DNA from: Paenibacillus_E violae
GTDB taxonomy: Bacteria > Bacillota > Bacilli > Paenibacillales > NBRC-103111
Assembly: GCF_032461945.1 (NCBI RefSeq)
Contig: NZ_JAWCUD010000004.1
Location: forward strand, 186,001 to 250,000
Reading direction: 5' to 3'
DNA length: 64,000 nt
Made by a program: the position numbers and the translations under genes. Positions 1 through 8,435 of this stretch are shown in pieces. How positions within the stretch are numbered: the stretch's first letter is position 1; each line of letters opens with the position of its first letter. The notes below the pieces were generated by a model. That model ran no database searches, had not been told where the DNA came from, and was given only the letters and a program-made list of their open reading frames with translations.

Positions 1-411
1 AATTCGCCTCATGGCATCTCCATTAATCTGCGCGGAGAACAACCGGAAATCTACATAGCTGACCGCAGTAACAACCGTATTCAAGTCTTCACACTAGAAG
101 GAGAGCATCTGCGTTTCGTTGAGCATAATCTGGATCTTCCTTGCTCTTTTTACTTCTTCGGCGATGAAGTCTATCTCCCCGATCTACATAGCCGGGTGAC
201 CATTTTGGACGCAAATGATCGCTTGATCACGCACTTAGGCGAGGATCAACAAGCCTACAAGCAGCAAGGTTGGCCGAATCTTCCCAAAAGCTATTACCGT
301 CCGGATCGATTCAGCTCCCCGCACGGCATCTGTGTAGATTCCGAGGGCAACGTTTACTTGGCCGAGTGGATTTCCGATGGCCGGGTAACGAAGCTGGTCA
401 GACAGCGGTAA
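1..411 (+). CDS. NHL-repeat / six-bladed beta-propeller protein, C-terminal part (5' end outside window)
   Basis: The reading frame is open from base 1, so the gene is cut by the window edge. About 136 residues remain. Two propeller-like units are visible: an early one containing IYIADRSNNRIQVF and a terminal one containing SSPHGICVDSEGNVYLAEW, the usual pattern of NHL repeats (PHGI..D..GN.Y.A). NHL proteins fold as beta-propellers and are either binding proteins or lyases of the peptidylglycine-amidating type; which applies cannot be told from this fragment. A GTG at 196 could be called as a start but lies inside the fold. The gene ends at a strong terminator and is convergent with the sulfatase gene to its right. 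Confidence 0.75.
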   Translation, partial: NSPHGISINLRGEQPEIYIADRSNNRIQVFTLEGEHLRFVEHNLDLPCSFYFFGDEVYLPDLHSRVTILDANDRLITHLGEDQQAYKQQGWPNLPKSYYRPDRFSSPHGICVDSEGNVYLAEWISDGRVTKLVRQR

Positions 412-419
412 ACAAAAAG

Positions 420-468
420 GACTATCTACAAGGTCATCATTGATGACTTTGTGGATAGTCTTTCTTTA
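420..468 (+). terminator. Rho-independent terminator of the NHL gene
   Basis: GACTATC..ACAA pairs with TTGT.GATAGTC, with an inner GTCATCATTGATGAC hairpin, followed by TTTCTTTATT. It lies 9 bases after the stop codon. Confidence 0.85.
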
Positions 469-763
469 TTGACGCAAGCACACAATCTGGCTGCAACGCT
501 CTATTCCTTTTGCAAAAGGATATAAAGGGCAGCTACTTTGCCGAAATCAGCTCGGGAACCGAAACTTCGCTTTTTGTCGCAAAAGGGGATTAAGCTTTGT
601 TTATATGACGAAATAGGTTCATCTTAGAGATGAACCTGGGCAATTCATTGGATGAAATCCAACGAGATGTCAGAATTGGACGTGCAAATGTACTTTTCGT
701 TGGAGTAAATCCAAACTCCATAAGGCCCATGAAAGATAAGCAAGCTGGGCATATCCTCCACCG
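469..763. other. Intergenic region with palindromic repeats
   Basis: No gene is visible between the NHL terminator and the end of the sulfatase gene. It contains a perfect 9-bp hairpin (AGGTTCATC / GATGAACCT, 615-637, no T-run) and two members of the TTGGAtgaaATCCAA palindrome family (646-662 and 700-714) that recurs at 18.7-18.9 kb. Confidence 0.6.
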
Positions 764-2179
764 CTACCCCTTCCGCCCCTCCAGCAGTTGATCCCGCATC
801 CAATCATTTTGCACGATACCATCGCCATCCTCGTACAAAATATGATAGAGCCGCTTACGCAACTCGGCGACAGCAGTCTTGTTAGCCGGATGATGAATCA
901 CGTTATGAAGCTCATGCGGGTCATGGCGCATATCGTAAAGTTCATCGACATCTGTACAATTCCAGATGTATTTCCACTCCCGGGTGCGAATCATTCGCTG
1001 CGTGTAGAGGCCGAATTGTCCGCCATTGTAAGAGGCGACAACTTCTTCGCGCCACCCCCCCGGATCAGCGCCCAGAAGCAGCGGCAGCAAGGATTCCCCA
1101 TGAAGCCGATGATCCACTGGCGGCTCCGCTTCGCCGATAGCCAAGAGTGTAGGCGGCAAATCCAGCAAGGTCTGGACGAATCGCTCGCAGCGGCTGCCTG
1201 GCGCAATAACTCCAGGCCACCTAATGATTAGGGGAACCTTTACGACGTCCTCGTATAGGACGTAATGTTTATCCAACATGCGGTGCCCGCCGCACATGTC
1301 GCCATGGTCGGTTGTGAAAATGACAACCGTGTTCTCATTTTGTCCCAAAGCGTCTAACTCCGCGAGAAGCTTCCCAACAGCATCGTCTAACTGCGAGATG
1401 ATCGCATAATAACGAGCGACGATTGGCGCCCAATCCGCCCAATCATAATGCTCGATTTCCCAATTTCTAAGCTGCTGGCTCTGAATATAAGGCTTATTCG
1501 CAAACGTTTCACGGAAACTTCCCCATTCGGGAATGCTCTCCGGTGGATACATGGCAGCGAATTCGGCAACCGGGCGGCAGGGCAGATGAGGCTCCTGGAA
1601 ATTTACCCGCAACTGCCAAGGTGAACCGGCGCTTTCCTCCGACAGCTGCTTCATCAACGCCGTGGCCATGGCGGCCGTCTGGTGTGTGCGCGTATCCTCC
1701 AGCGGCAAAGGGTCGATTTCGCCAAAGAACCCGCCCGTATACCCCAGCTCCGGGTACCGTGCCTTTGTCCGCTCCCGGTACTTCTCATCACTGGAAACGA
1801 ACATATTGTACCCATAATGTGTCGGATCATAGGTCGGATGGACATCCCATTTGCCAATATATCCGTTCATGTAGCCCGCCGCTTGCAAAGAACGGGCCCA
1901 CGAGAAGCTCGTGGGCTCCAGTGCGCCGATCCGCATGCCCAAAGAGAAGTTCCAAAGTCCGCCGAAGGCTTCAGCCCTTCTGCCACAGACGAAAGACTGC
2001 CTCGCGGGGCCACAGATGGGAATATGATTATAGGCACGGTCAAACCACATACCCTCAGACGCGAGCTTATCGAGATGAGGTGTCGAAACAGGCGCCTGAT
2101 TACTATAACCAAGGCAATCATAGCGCAGTTGATCGACCACGATGATAAGCATATTAGGCTTTTGAACCGTCTCCGTCAA
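764..2179 (-). CDS. Sulfatase, Cys (formylglycine) type
   Basis: Alkaline-phosphatase-superfamily sulfatase (PF00884 type), 471 aa from a TTG start. It is expected to hydrolyse a sulfate ester. The active-site signature C-G-P-A-R is present (Cys56), the CxPxR motif whose Cys is oxidised to formylglycine. The N-terminal metal motif VVDQLRYDCLGY and the later TTDHGDMCGGH motif match metal ligands of the family. The frame can be extended to 2251, but that would overlap the previous gene; GGGGAGG followed 7 bases later by TTG at 2179 fits better. No signal peptide is seen, so it is probably cytoplasmic. It is the last gene of a long minus-strand cluster. A formylglycine-generating enzyme is encoded at 48.3 kb. 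The substrate is unknown. Confidence 0.88.
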   Translation of the reverse strand: MTETVQKPNMLIIVVDQLRYDCLGYSNQAPVSTPHLDKLASEGMWFDRAYNHIPICGPARQSFVCGRRAEAFGGLWNFSLGMRIGALEPTSFSWARSLQAAGYMNGYIGKWDVHPTYDPTHYGYNMFVSSDEKYRERTKARYPELGYTGGFFGEIDPLPLEDTRTHQTAAMATALMKQLSEESAGSPWQLRVNFQEPHLPCRPVAEFAAMYPPESIPEWGSFRETFANKPYIQSQQLRNWEIEHYDWADWAPIVARYYAIISQLDDAVGKLLAELDALGQNENTVVIFTTDHGDMCGGHRMLDKHYVLYEDVVKVPLIIRWPGVIAPGSRCERFVQTLLDLPPTLLAIGEAEPPVDHRLHGESLLPLLLGADPGGWREEVVASYNGGQFGLYTQRMIRTREWKYIWNCTDVDELYDMRHDPHELHNVIHHPANKTAVAELRKRLYHILYEDGDGIVQNDWMRDQLLEGRKG

Positions 2180-2184
2180 AGTGA

Positions 2185-3576
2185 TTACCTCCCCGCATGC
2201 CTGGCTGCGGAAGCTTCGTCGAACCTGTCTCGCCGAGGATCCTGTATCCATTCATCCCAGGTCAAGCCATACTGCAGCAAAATCTCATGGATACGATTGC
2301 GAAACGGAAGGCCTACTTCGATCTGTTTCAGCATGGGATCCGCCCGTCCATTCAGCATTTTTTCCGTCCAATTGTCCAACTGATAGGCAAGCTCATCGGC
2401 AATGGCCGGAGAACTTTCGGCGATATTCACTGTTTCATCCGGGTCAACACGCAAATCGAACAGTTCCCTTGGTGGACGAACAAAAGGTCCTGCATCCAGT
2501 GTGCGAATAAATTTATAATCCTTCGTCACAATCCCTCTGCTCGCTTGCCAAGCGCATTCACTTAAATAGACGGCATCATGCGTTCCATCCGCTTCCCCGC
2601 GTATACTCGGCCACAAGCTGCGCCCGTCAATGTTCGTCGGTGTCATGATACCGGCTGCTTCCAAGATGGTCGGCAGCATATCGACCTGCTGAACTAAGCC
2701 TTTAACTCGGCGTCCTTCCGGAATTCGTCCAGGCCATCTCATAATCATCGGCACTTGAACCGAGGTTTCGTATAATCCGCAGTGATCCCAGTAAATATCA
2801 TGCTCCGTCAAGCTTTCTCCATGATCGCCGAACAAAATCAACAAGGTGTCCTCATAGACCCCTTCCGCAATAAGCAGCTCATCAAGCTCACGCAGACGAT
2901 CATCGAGATAACGCACTTCTGCATCATAAAGCGCATTAACGTACGCAGCATCCGTTATAGGGCCGAGCAAGTCATAATGATGATGCTTAAAAAACGGATA
3001 AGCCGCATGATTATATGCGGCATCCATACTGCGATTGGCCGGATCATAAGGGTCCCGGGTCTGATCATAGAAAGCCGGCACATAACTTGCCGGAGGCTGG
3101 TAAGGTGTATGCGGATCCCAATAATGCAGGAACAGAAAGAAATCATCTTCTTTATGCTCGCGAATCCACTTGAAAGCAAGCTCATTCACCGACTTCCCGT
3201 CGATGCTGCGCGTCTTTTGAACCGAGTTGATGTAATATCGGTAACCTCTCGCGAACCATTCCTTTAATTGATACAAATTATCGACAGCAGCCGTCGTAAA
3301 ACCTTGATTTTGTAAAAGAGATGGCAGCCACGACTCTTTCTTGGGCAGCTGCGTTAGCGGTGATCCGTGTGAAACGACACCTGTTCGCAGCCCTACTTTC
3401 CCCGTAAATATACCGGTATGGGCCACTTCCGTTGGGATATCTGCTGCATACGCTCTTTCGAACAGAACACCTTGCTCCGCGATTTGGTCCATGTAGGGCG
3501 AAGTCGGCTTCCCATAGCCATAACAGCCCAGCCGGGAGGCGCGCATCGTGTCCATTGAGATGAAAACAATGTTCAT
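2185..3576 (-). CDS. Sulfatase-like hydrolase with Thr at the nucleophile position
   Basis: 463 aa, PF00884-type fold. It shows the N-terminal metal motif SMDTMRASRLGCYGYG, a FGDHGESLTEHD metal motif and the WPGRIPEG segment typical of sulfatases. At the position of the sulfatase Cys it has Thr49 (DIPTEVAHTGIFTG), and the Pro and Arg of CxPxR are Val and His. It therefore cannot form formylglycine. Other PF00884 proteins that use Thr (LtaS, EptA-type enzymes) act on phosphodiesters, so a phosphoesterase or phosphotransferase role is possible; this is inference. It overlaps the cysC-like gene by 4 bases and ends 5 bases before the TTG of the true sulfatase, so the three are co-translated. Presumably cytoplasmic. 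Confidence 0.8.
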   Translation of the reverse strand: MNIVFISMDTMRASRLGCYGYGKPTSPYMDQIAEQGVLFERAYAADIPTEVAHTGIFTGKVGLRTGVVSHGSPLTQLPKKESWLPSLLQNQGFTTAAVDNLYQLKEWFARGYRYYINSVQKTRSIDGKSVNELAFKWIREHKEDDFFLFLHYWDPHTPYQPPASYVPAFYDQTRDPYDPANRSMDAAYNHAAYPFFKHHHYDLLGPITDAAYVNALYDAEVRYLDDRLRELDELLIAEGVYEDTLLILFGDHGESLTEHDIYWDHCGLYETSVQVPMIMRWPGRIPEGRRVKGLVQQVDMLPTILEAAGIMTPTNIDGRSLWPSIRGEADGTHDAVYLSECAWQASRGIVTKDYKFIRTLDAGPFVRPPRELFDLRVDPDETVNIAESSPAIADELAYQLDNWTEKMLNGRADPMLKQIEVGLPFRNRIHEILLQYGLTWDEWIQDPRRDRFDEASAARHAGR

Positions 3577-4112
3577 ACGGCCTCACTCCGTCCTGTTTTT
3601 GTCATCAAGTAATCCATGATTAAAGCGACATTGCTCTCTACTTCGTCCACATGCGTTTGAATCACGATGTCCGGCTGCTCCGGCATTTCATATGGATCTC
3701 CAATACCTGTAAATTGCTTAATTTCATCGTTTCTGGCCTTGGCATACAGCCCTTTCACATCTCGCCGCTCACATTCTTCAAGAGGGCAATCCACGAAAAT
3801 TTCAACATAACCGGGCAGCTCGGCACGGGCATGCGCTCTCATCTCTTCATAGGGCGTAATGGCCGATACAATGACCGTAACACCGTTGCGCGATAACAGT
3901 TTGCAAAGAAAAACGATACGCTCAACGTTCGTGATGCGGTCCTTCCTGCTAAAGCCCAACCCTTGGGAAATCGTCTGCCTTAGCTCGTCTCCATCGAGCA
4001 GCTCTACTTTCCTGCCGCTGACGCGAAGTGGCTCAACCAAGGCACGAGCCGTCGTTGATTTGCCTGAGCCCGAGAGACCGGTGAACCACAGTACCTCTCC
4101 ATCTTTACTCAT
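3573..4112 (-). CDS. cysC: Adenylylsulfate (APS) kinase-like protein, CysC family
   Basis: 179 aa, close to the usual CysC length. P-loop GLSGSGKST (about 12-20), LDGDELR, the FSRKDRITNVERI segment and VDCPLEECERRDVKGLYAKA are all typical of APS kinase, which phosphorylates APS at the 3' hydroxyl to give PAPS. No cysD, cysN/sat or cysH is in the window, so this is not a standard assimilation operon. CysC-like kinases are known with other substrates (for example cytidine diphosphoramidate kinase in Campylobacter capsule modification), so the true substrate may differ. It lies between a Gfo/Idh/MocA gene (24-base gap) and a Thr-type sulfatase-like gene (4-base overlap). Family assignment is sure; substrate is not. 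Confidence 0.85.
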   Translation of the reverse strand: MSKDGEVLWFTGLSGSGKSTTARALVEPLRVSGRKVELLDGDELRQTISQGLGFSRKDRITNVERIVFLCKLLSRNGVTVIVSAITPYEEMRAHARAELPGYVEIFVDCPLEECERRDVKGLYAKARNDEIKQFTGIGDPYEMPEQPDIVIQTHVDEVESNVALIMDYLMTKTGRSEAV

Positions 4113-4136
4113 AACCTTCCTCCTTCGGATCGGTCT

Positions 4137-5132
4137 TTAGGAAATCGGGATAACAGCACCATTGGCCAGATGGGAACGGATCGCCGCCTCAATAATTTCT
4201 TGAACAGCCAAGGCGTCCGCCCCGGATGCTGTAATTTGTTCAGGAGGAACTCCCTCCTTCACTTCCTGTATAAAGGCATCCAGCCGCAGACGAAACGTAT
4301 CCTCGAAACCGCGCATTCCGCTCATAATAGAATTCCGGTAAACCCTCAGGTCTTCCTGACGATGTGGATAGTACGTAAGCGATTCAAACACATTATCCAA
4401 AACAAATCTGCCTTGATCGCCTGCGACCTCACAAGCCTCAATGGGATGAATGCCGAACATATCGTAGCTGCCCAGCAAATGGCCCACCGCGCCAGAGGCA
4501 AATTCCAAATTAATGGAAGCCGTTGACCACACCGTGCGACCAGGGGCCTTCGTCAAAAAAGCTTGAACACGGCGAACCTCACCTGCAAAATAACGCATCA
4601 CATCAAGTGAATGCGGATGCAGAGCGCGCAAATGGATCCAGGGACTGGATTCATTCGGATTGCCGATCGTCAGCTTCATATTGACAAAAAGCGGTTGGCC
4701 GATATCGCCATTCATCATCCACTGCTTCGCCTTCTTGGCAGCCGGCGTGAAACGATGATTGAGATTACAAGCGAAACGAACGCCTTTTTCTTTCGCAAAT
4801 TGAACCATTTCCCGGGCTTCTTCCAGTGAATTGGAAATGGGCTTTTCGACCAGTACGTCCTTACCGGCCGCAATGGCTTTCATAACAGGCTCTCGGTGAT
4901 GAGAGCCGTTATCGATTCCTCCAGTAGCCACGCTGATAATATCCAGTTGTTCAGCTTCAAGCATGGTATCCAGGTCATAATAGGCTTTCACGCCAAACTG
5001 TGCAGCGACAGAATCCGCCAGCTCTTTGTTCAAATCGCAGATAGCGATGAGATCGCTATCTGCATGTTCCTTGTAACAACGGCAATGTATACGTCCAATG
5101 TGATTAACTCCTACAACGGCTATTCTCAGCAT
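4137..5132 (-). CDS. Gfo/Idh/MocA-family oxidoreductase
   Basis: 331 aa, NAD(P)-dependent sugar or cyclitol dehydrogenase family. Rossmann start LRIAVVGVNHIGRIHCRCY, the EKP motif (VEKPISNS, near residue 98) with the catalytic-type Lys, and a C-terminal alpha/beta domain with LRALHPHSLDVMRYF. It is strongly similar along its length to the protein at 7425-8414 (both have NLNHRFTPAA and LRALHPHS), so the two are paralogues in one cluster. Its start overlaps the stop of the preceding sulfatase-like gene by 7 bases. The substrate is unknown; a sugar acid or deoxy-sugar intermediate is plausible. Confidence 0.88.
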   Translation of the reverse strand: MLRIAVVGVNHIGRIHCRCYKEHADSDLIAICDLNKELADSVAAQFGVKAYYDLDTMLEAEQLDIISVATGGIDNGSHHREPVMKAIAAGKDVLVEKPISNSLEEAREMVQFAKEKGVRFACNLNHRFTPAAKKAKQWMMNGDIGQPLFVNMKLTIGNPNESSPWIHLRALHPHSLDVMRYFAGEVRRVQAFLTKAPGRTVWSTASINLEFASGAVGHLLGSYDMFGIHPIEACEVAGDQGRFVLDNVFESLTYYPHRQEDLRVYRNSIMSGMRGFEDTFRLRLDAFIQEVKEGVPPEQITASGADALAVQEIIEAAIRSHLANGAVIPIS

Positions 5133-6574
5133 GTCGTGTCAGCTTCCACTTCTGCGGGTTCCCCTTCCGCTGCTGCCACCGGTTCGGCTTCCTTCTCTTT
5201 CGTTTGCAAGGATCGTGCCGTCCTCGGGGAACCGATGTGCATGGAGTCAAAAGCCTGCTGAGAAGTCTTGAACGGACCGCATCCTAATCCATGCCAATTC
5301 AAGTTCGTATAGATCGGATTCTCACGTCCTGTTTCTTGTTCCCGCTTCGCGATATGCGCATTTAACCGGCTCATGAGATGGGCCGCTACTTCCGGCTCTT
5401 CATCAATGAGGTTATGCAGCTCCTCAGGATCGCGAACCAAATTATACAGCTCCACTGGAGGCTTGAAATGCAGATCCGGCTCAAGCGCTACAATCAGCTT
5501 CCATTCCGGCGTCCGCCAACCATGTTTACGCATCCATGTACATTCCGTAATGTACATTTCACTTTCCGGCACCCGCTCCTCGCCTTTCACAAGTGGAATT
5601 AAGCTGCGGCCATCGAATGGAATCTCACACGGTATACCCAGAAGTTCCACAATAGTCGGCATTACATCTTTAATTTGCGAGGAGCTGGATACTCGCTTAC
5701 CTGCCGGGAGCTTGCCCGGGAAACGCAGAATGAGCGGAATTCGCAAATTCGTTTCATACAGTCCATGATGGTCATAATAACAGTCATGCTCATTTAAAGT
5801 TTCACCATGATCGGAGGTGATGACCACAAGCGTTTCATCTTCGATGCCAAGGGACTCAAGCGCCGTGAATATGGACTGAATGCCCGCATCCATGTAGGCA
5901 ATCGCGCCATCATACTGCGCATCAATATATTTGCTGTCAGTACATCCCTCAGGGAACCAGGAGCTGAAATAGTCGGCGAATGGTTTAAAATCGTAAAGCT
6001 CATCCAAAGAGTGATTGTCGGGATCGCACTCATTGCCGTCATAAAACATCCGTTCAAATGGCTTAGGCGGCAAATAAGGCGAATGCGGATCCATATGGCG
6101 CAAGAAGAGAAAAAATGGCTTCCCCTCTTCCTTAAGGCGCTTCATTTCCGGGATGGCGACACGGTTCAAGTTGTCCGCTTTCGGGCTTCTTCCCGTTTCG
6201 TCAGGTCCCCAGCCTTCGAAATCGATATATTTCTGAAAGCCGCGTGCCGAGGGGTTGCCTGTGAAGCCGATACACGTTGTATTGTAACCGTTCTCTTCTA
6301 GCAGCTCGGAGAGCATCTTGACATGGTCGCCGACAGGTCCGCCGTGCCGCAGCGCGACAACGTCCGTTCCGAAGCAATCCATACCCGTGAGCATGGAGGC
6401 ATACCCCGGCGTCGTTGGAATACTCGGGGAGAAATGCTGTTCAAACAGCACGCCCCCTTGGCTATATTGGTCAATATGCGGGGTTGTCAGCCGGTGATAA
6501 CCATAACCGCTCATATGATCTCGACGTAAGCTATCTATACCAAGCAGCAGTAAATTCGGCATTTTAGATGTCAT
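5126..6574 (-). CDS. Sulfatase-like hydrolase with Thr at the nucleophile position
   Basis: 482 aa from ATG 6574, chosen because GAAGGAG stands 8 bases upstream; the frame extends to 6637 but would run into the previous gene. PF00884-type fold: LLLLGIDSLRRDHMSGYGY near the N-terminus, ITSDHGETLNEHDCYYDHHG metal motif, and a C-terminal subdomain. The position of the formylglycine Cys is Thr54 (SIPTTPGYASMLTG); the Pro of CxPxR is kept but the Arg is Tyr. A typical sulfatase mechanism is therefore unlikely. It shares this feature with the protein at 2185-3576, although the two are only distantly similar elsewhere. It ends in an Ala/Glu-rich tail of about 30 residues. No signal peptide. Confidence 0.8.
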   Translation of the reverse strand: MTSKMPNLLLLGIDSLRRDHMSGYGYHRLTTPHIDQYSQGGVLFEQHFSPSIPTTPGYASMLTGMDCFGTDVVALRHGGPVGDHVKMLSELLEENGYNTTCIGFTGNPSARGFQKYIDFEGWGPDETGRSPKADNLNRVAIPEMKRLKEEGKPFFLFLRHMDPHSPYLPPKPFERMFYDGNECDPDNHSLDELYDFKPFADYFSSWFPEGCTDSKYIDAQYDGAIAYMDAGIQSIFTALESLGIEDETLVVITSDHGETLNEHDCYYDHHGLYETNLRIPLILRFPGKLPAGKRVSSSSQIKDVMPTIVELLGIPCEIPFDGRSLIPLVKGEERVPESEMYITECTWMRKHGWRTPEWKLIVALEPDLHFKPPVELYNLVRDPEELHNLIDEEPEVAAHLMSRLNAHIAKREQETGRENPIYTNLNWHGLGCGPFKTSQQAFDSMHIGSPRTARSLQTKEKEAEPVAAAEGEPAEVEADTTC

Positions 6575-6605
6575 GGGAATTACTCCTTCTCCGTTTATAA
6601 TCGAC

Positions 6606-7406
6606 TTATCTTGCTCCAAAAGAGCGCAGTACCGCATTCAAATAGCCATAGCTTTCAGCCGCTACAATAGAAACCTGTGCGAGAGAGTGCCCATTGGCGC
6701 CAATGACTTCAAGACACACAGGACCTTCATAACCATTATCTGCAAGCACTTTGCAGTAGCCAATCAAATCAATGTCTCCACGCCCGCATGCCTGCTTGTC
6801 GATTGTGCCTGGCCCCGCTTGTCTGCCGCTGCAGTCGCGAATATGAATATGCTTCACGCGCGAGATCACAGCCGGTAAAGCCGCTTCCGGATTCTCGCCG
6901 GCCCGATAAATATGACTAGGGTCCATATCGATGCCAAAAGATGGATTCTCAATTGCCTCGATCGCTCTTAATGAGGTAGGCGTATTATAAATCGAACCGC
7001 CGACATGCGCTTTCACGCAAAGCGTAACCCCGTATTCACTTGCGAGTTTTGACATTCGCGTCAGCTTTTCAATCGTGAATTGCAAATCCTCTTCGACGTC
7101 CGACTTTCCGCCCGGTCCCACATTGACAACCGGGATCCCGAGCTCTGCCGCCGCTTCAAAAGCAAGCGGAAGCCTCGTCTCATTCAGCTCAGCCACTTCC
7201 ATCGACAGAAGCTTCAGCCCAGCCTCCTCGGCGATTCTACGAATCTCCGGTGCCTGCTCCCGCCAGTTGTCAAGCTCAATGTGCTCGCACATGCCTTTGA
7301 TCGCCGAGATCTCCACACCATCATAGCCGCAAAGCTTAATATGCTGCGCTGCCGTAGCGAAATCAAAATCTTTGAACAGTACGGAATTTATCCCTAATTG
7401 CATCAT
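6606..7406 (-). CDS. Sugar phosphate isomerase/epimerase-type TIM-barrel protein
   Basis: 266 aa, xylose-isomerase-like TIM barrel (AP endonuclease 2 fold, PF01261 type). Visible elements are the N-terminal GINSVLFKDFDF strand, GYDGVEIS, the GIDMDPSHIYRAGENP metal-site segment, HIHIRDCSGRQ and the terminal VCLEVIG glutamate. Such enzymes are metal-dependent isomerases, epimerases or dehydratases of sugars and cyclitols. GGGAGG lies 9 bases before ATG 7406. The gene sits 18 bases after the MocA-like gene and before a sulfatase-like gene, so it probably acts on the same intermediate. Confidence 0.85.
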   Translation of the reverse strand: MMQLGINSVLFKDFDFATAAQHIKLCGYDGVEISAIKGMCEHIELDNWREQAPEIRRIAEEAGLKLLSMEVAELNETRLPLAFEAAAELGIPVVNVGPGGKSDVEEDLQFTIEKLTRMSKLASEYGVTLCVKAHVGGSIYNTPTSLRAIEAIENPSFGIDMDPSHIYRAGENPEAALPAVISRVKHIHIRDCSGRQAGPGTIDKQACGRGDIDLIGYCKVLADNGYEGPVCLEVIGANGHSLAQVSIVAAESYGYLNAVLRSFGAR

Positions 7407-7424
7407 GGTTTACAGCCTCCCAAG

Positions 7425-8414
7425 TTAAAGTTCAACAATGCTTGACGTTTCAAATGAACGAATAGCCGCTTCAATAATCGTCTGTGCCTTCAGCGCCTCT
7501 TGGCCCGAACCATTGATTTGATCGTAAGGCACTTTGGCATCCAGCTGCTCAATCCAGTCGCTGATGCGACTTTTAAACGTTTCGTTGAAATGGCGCATGC
7601 CGCCCAAATAGCTGTAGCTTTCCGTTGAAATGCTATGACGGGGGTAGAAAGTTAAGTGCTCACAAGCGTCGTCCAGCACGAAACGGCCTTTGGAGCCGAC
7701 AACTTCGCAGCGCTCCAAACCGTAACTGGCTCCAGCATCATAGCTGCCGACGAGGTTCCCGATGGCGCCATTTTCAAACTCAAGCATTACCTGCGTATTG
7801 GACCAAATTTTCCTGTTTTCGCCTTTCATCATGAAGGCGGCTACCCGTTTCACATCCCCGCAGAAATAACGAATCACATCGAAGGAATGCGGATGAAGCG
7901 CGCGCAAATGGAACCAAGGCGAAGTTTCGACCGGGTTGTTGATCCACATTTTCATATTAATCATATGTAACTGACCTAGACGGCCTTCCTCTACCCATTC
8001 TTTGGCACGAAGCGCTGCAGGCGTAAAACGATGATTCAAGTTGACGGCAAAAGGAATCTGCTTCTCTTTGGCAAGCGCCACCATCCGCTCCCCTTCGTCA
8101 ATCCGGTTGGAAATCGGCTTTTCCCCAAGAACAGGAATGCCCGCCTCGAGCAGCTCCATCGTAGGCTGATAATGCTCGCCGCCATTCTCTTCCCCTTTGG
8201 TCGCCATCGAGCAAGCATCCAAATGAATGCCGCTGGCCAGCATTTCCTGCACGCTATAGAAAGCTCTGCAGCCGAATTTGGCCGCAGCCGCATCTGCTTT
8301 CTCCTTGATGATGTCACATACAGCAACAAGCTCTGTTTTCGCATGTTCATGGTACACATTGGCATGAATGGAACCGATATTGCCAACCCCTACAACCCCA
8401 ACCTTTAACGTCAT
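7425..8414 (-). CDS. Gfo/Idh/MocA-family oxidoreductase
   Basis: 329 aa. Rossmann motif LKVGVVGVGNIGSIHANVYHE, catalytic-type GEKPISNR, and C-terminal domain with FHLRALHPHSFDVIRYF. Paralogue of the 4137-5132 protein with near-identical motifs (NLNHRFTPAALRAKEW here). ATG 8414 is preceded by GGGAGG. Two related dehydrogenases flanking a TIM-barrel enzyme recall oxidation / isomerisation / reduction schemes of sugar epimerisation, but the substrate is not known. Confidence 0.88.
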   Translation of the reverse strand: MTLKVGVVGVGNIGSIHANVYHEHAKTELVAVCDIIKEKADAAAAKFGCRAFYSVQEMLASGIHLDACSMATKGEENGGEHYQPTMELLEAGIPVLGEKPISNRIDEGERMVALAKEKQIPFAVNLNHRFTPAALRAKEWVEEGRLGQLHMINMKMWINNPVETSPWFHLRALHPHSFDVIRYFCGDVKRVAAFMMKGENRKIWSNTQVMLEFENGAIGNLVGSYDAGASYGLERCEVVGSKGRFVLDDACEHLTFYPRHSISTESYSYLGGMRHFNETFKSRISDWIEQLDAKVPYDQINGSGQEALKAQTIIEAAIRSFETSSIVEL

Positions 8415-8435
8415 CGTCTATTCCTCCCGTTTCTT

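Noticed and set aside
3573..4112. Part of a sulfate assimilation operon
   Set aside because: No cysD, cysN, sat, cysH or cysI/J gene is found nearby.
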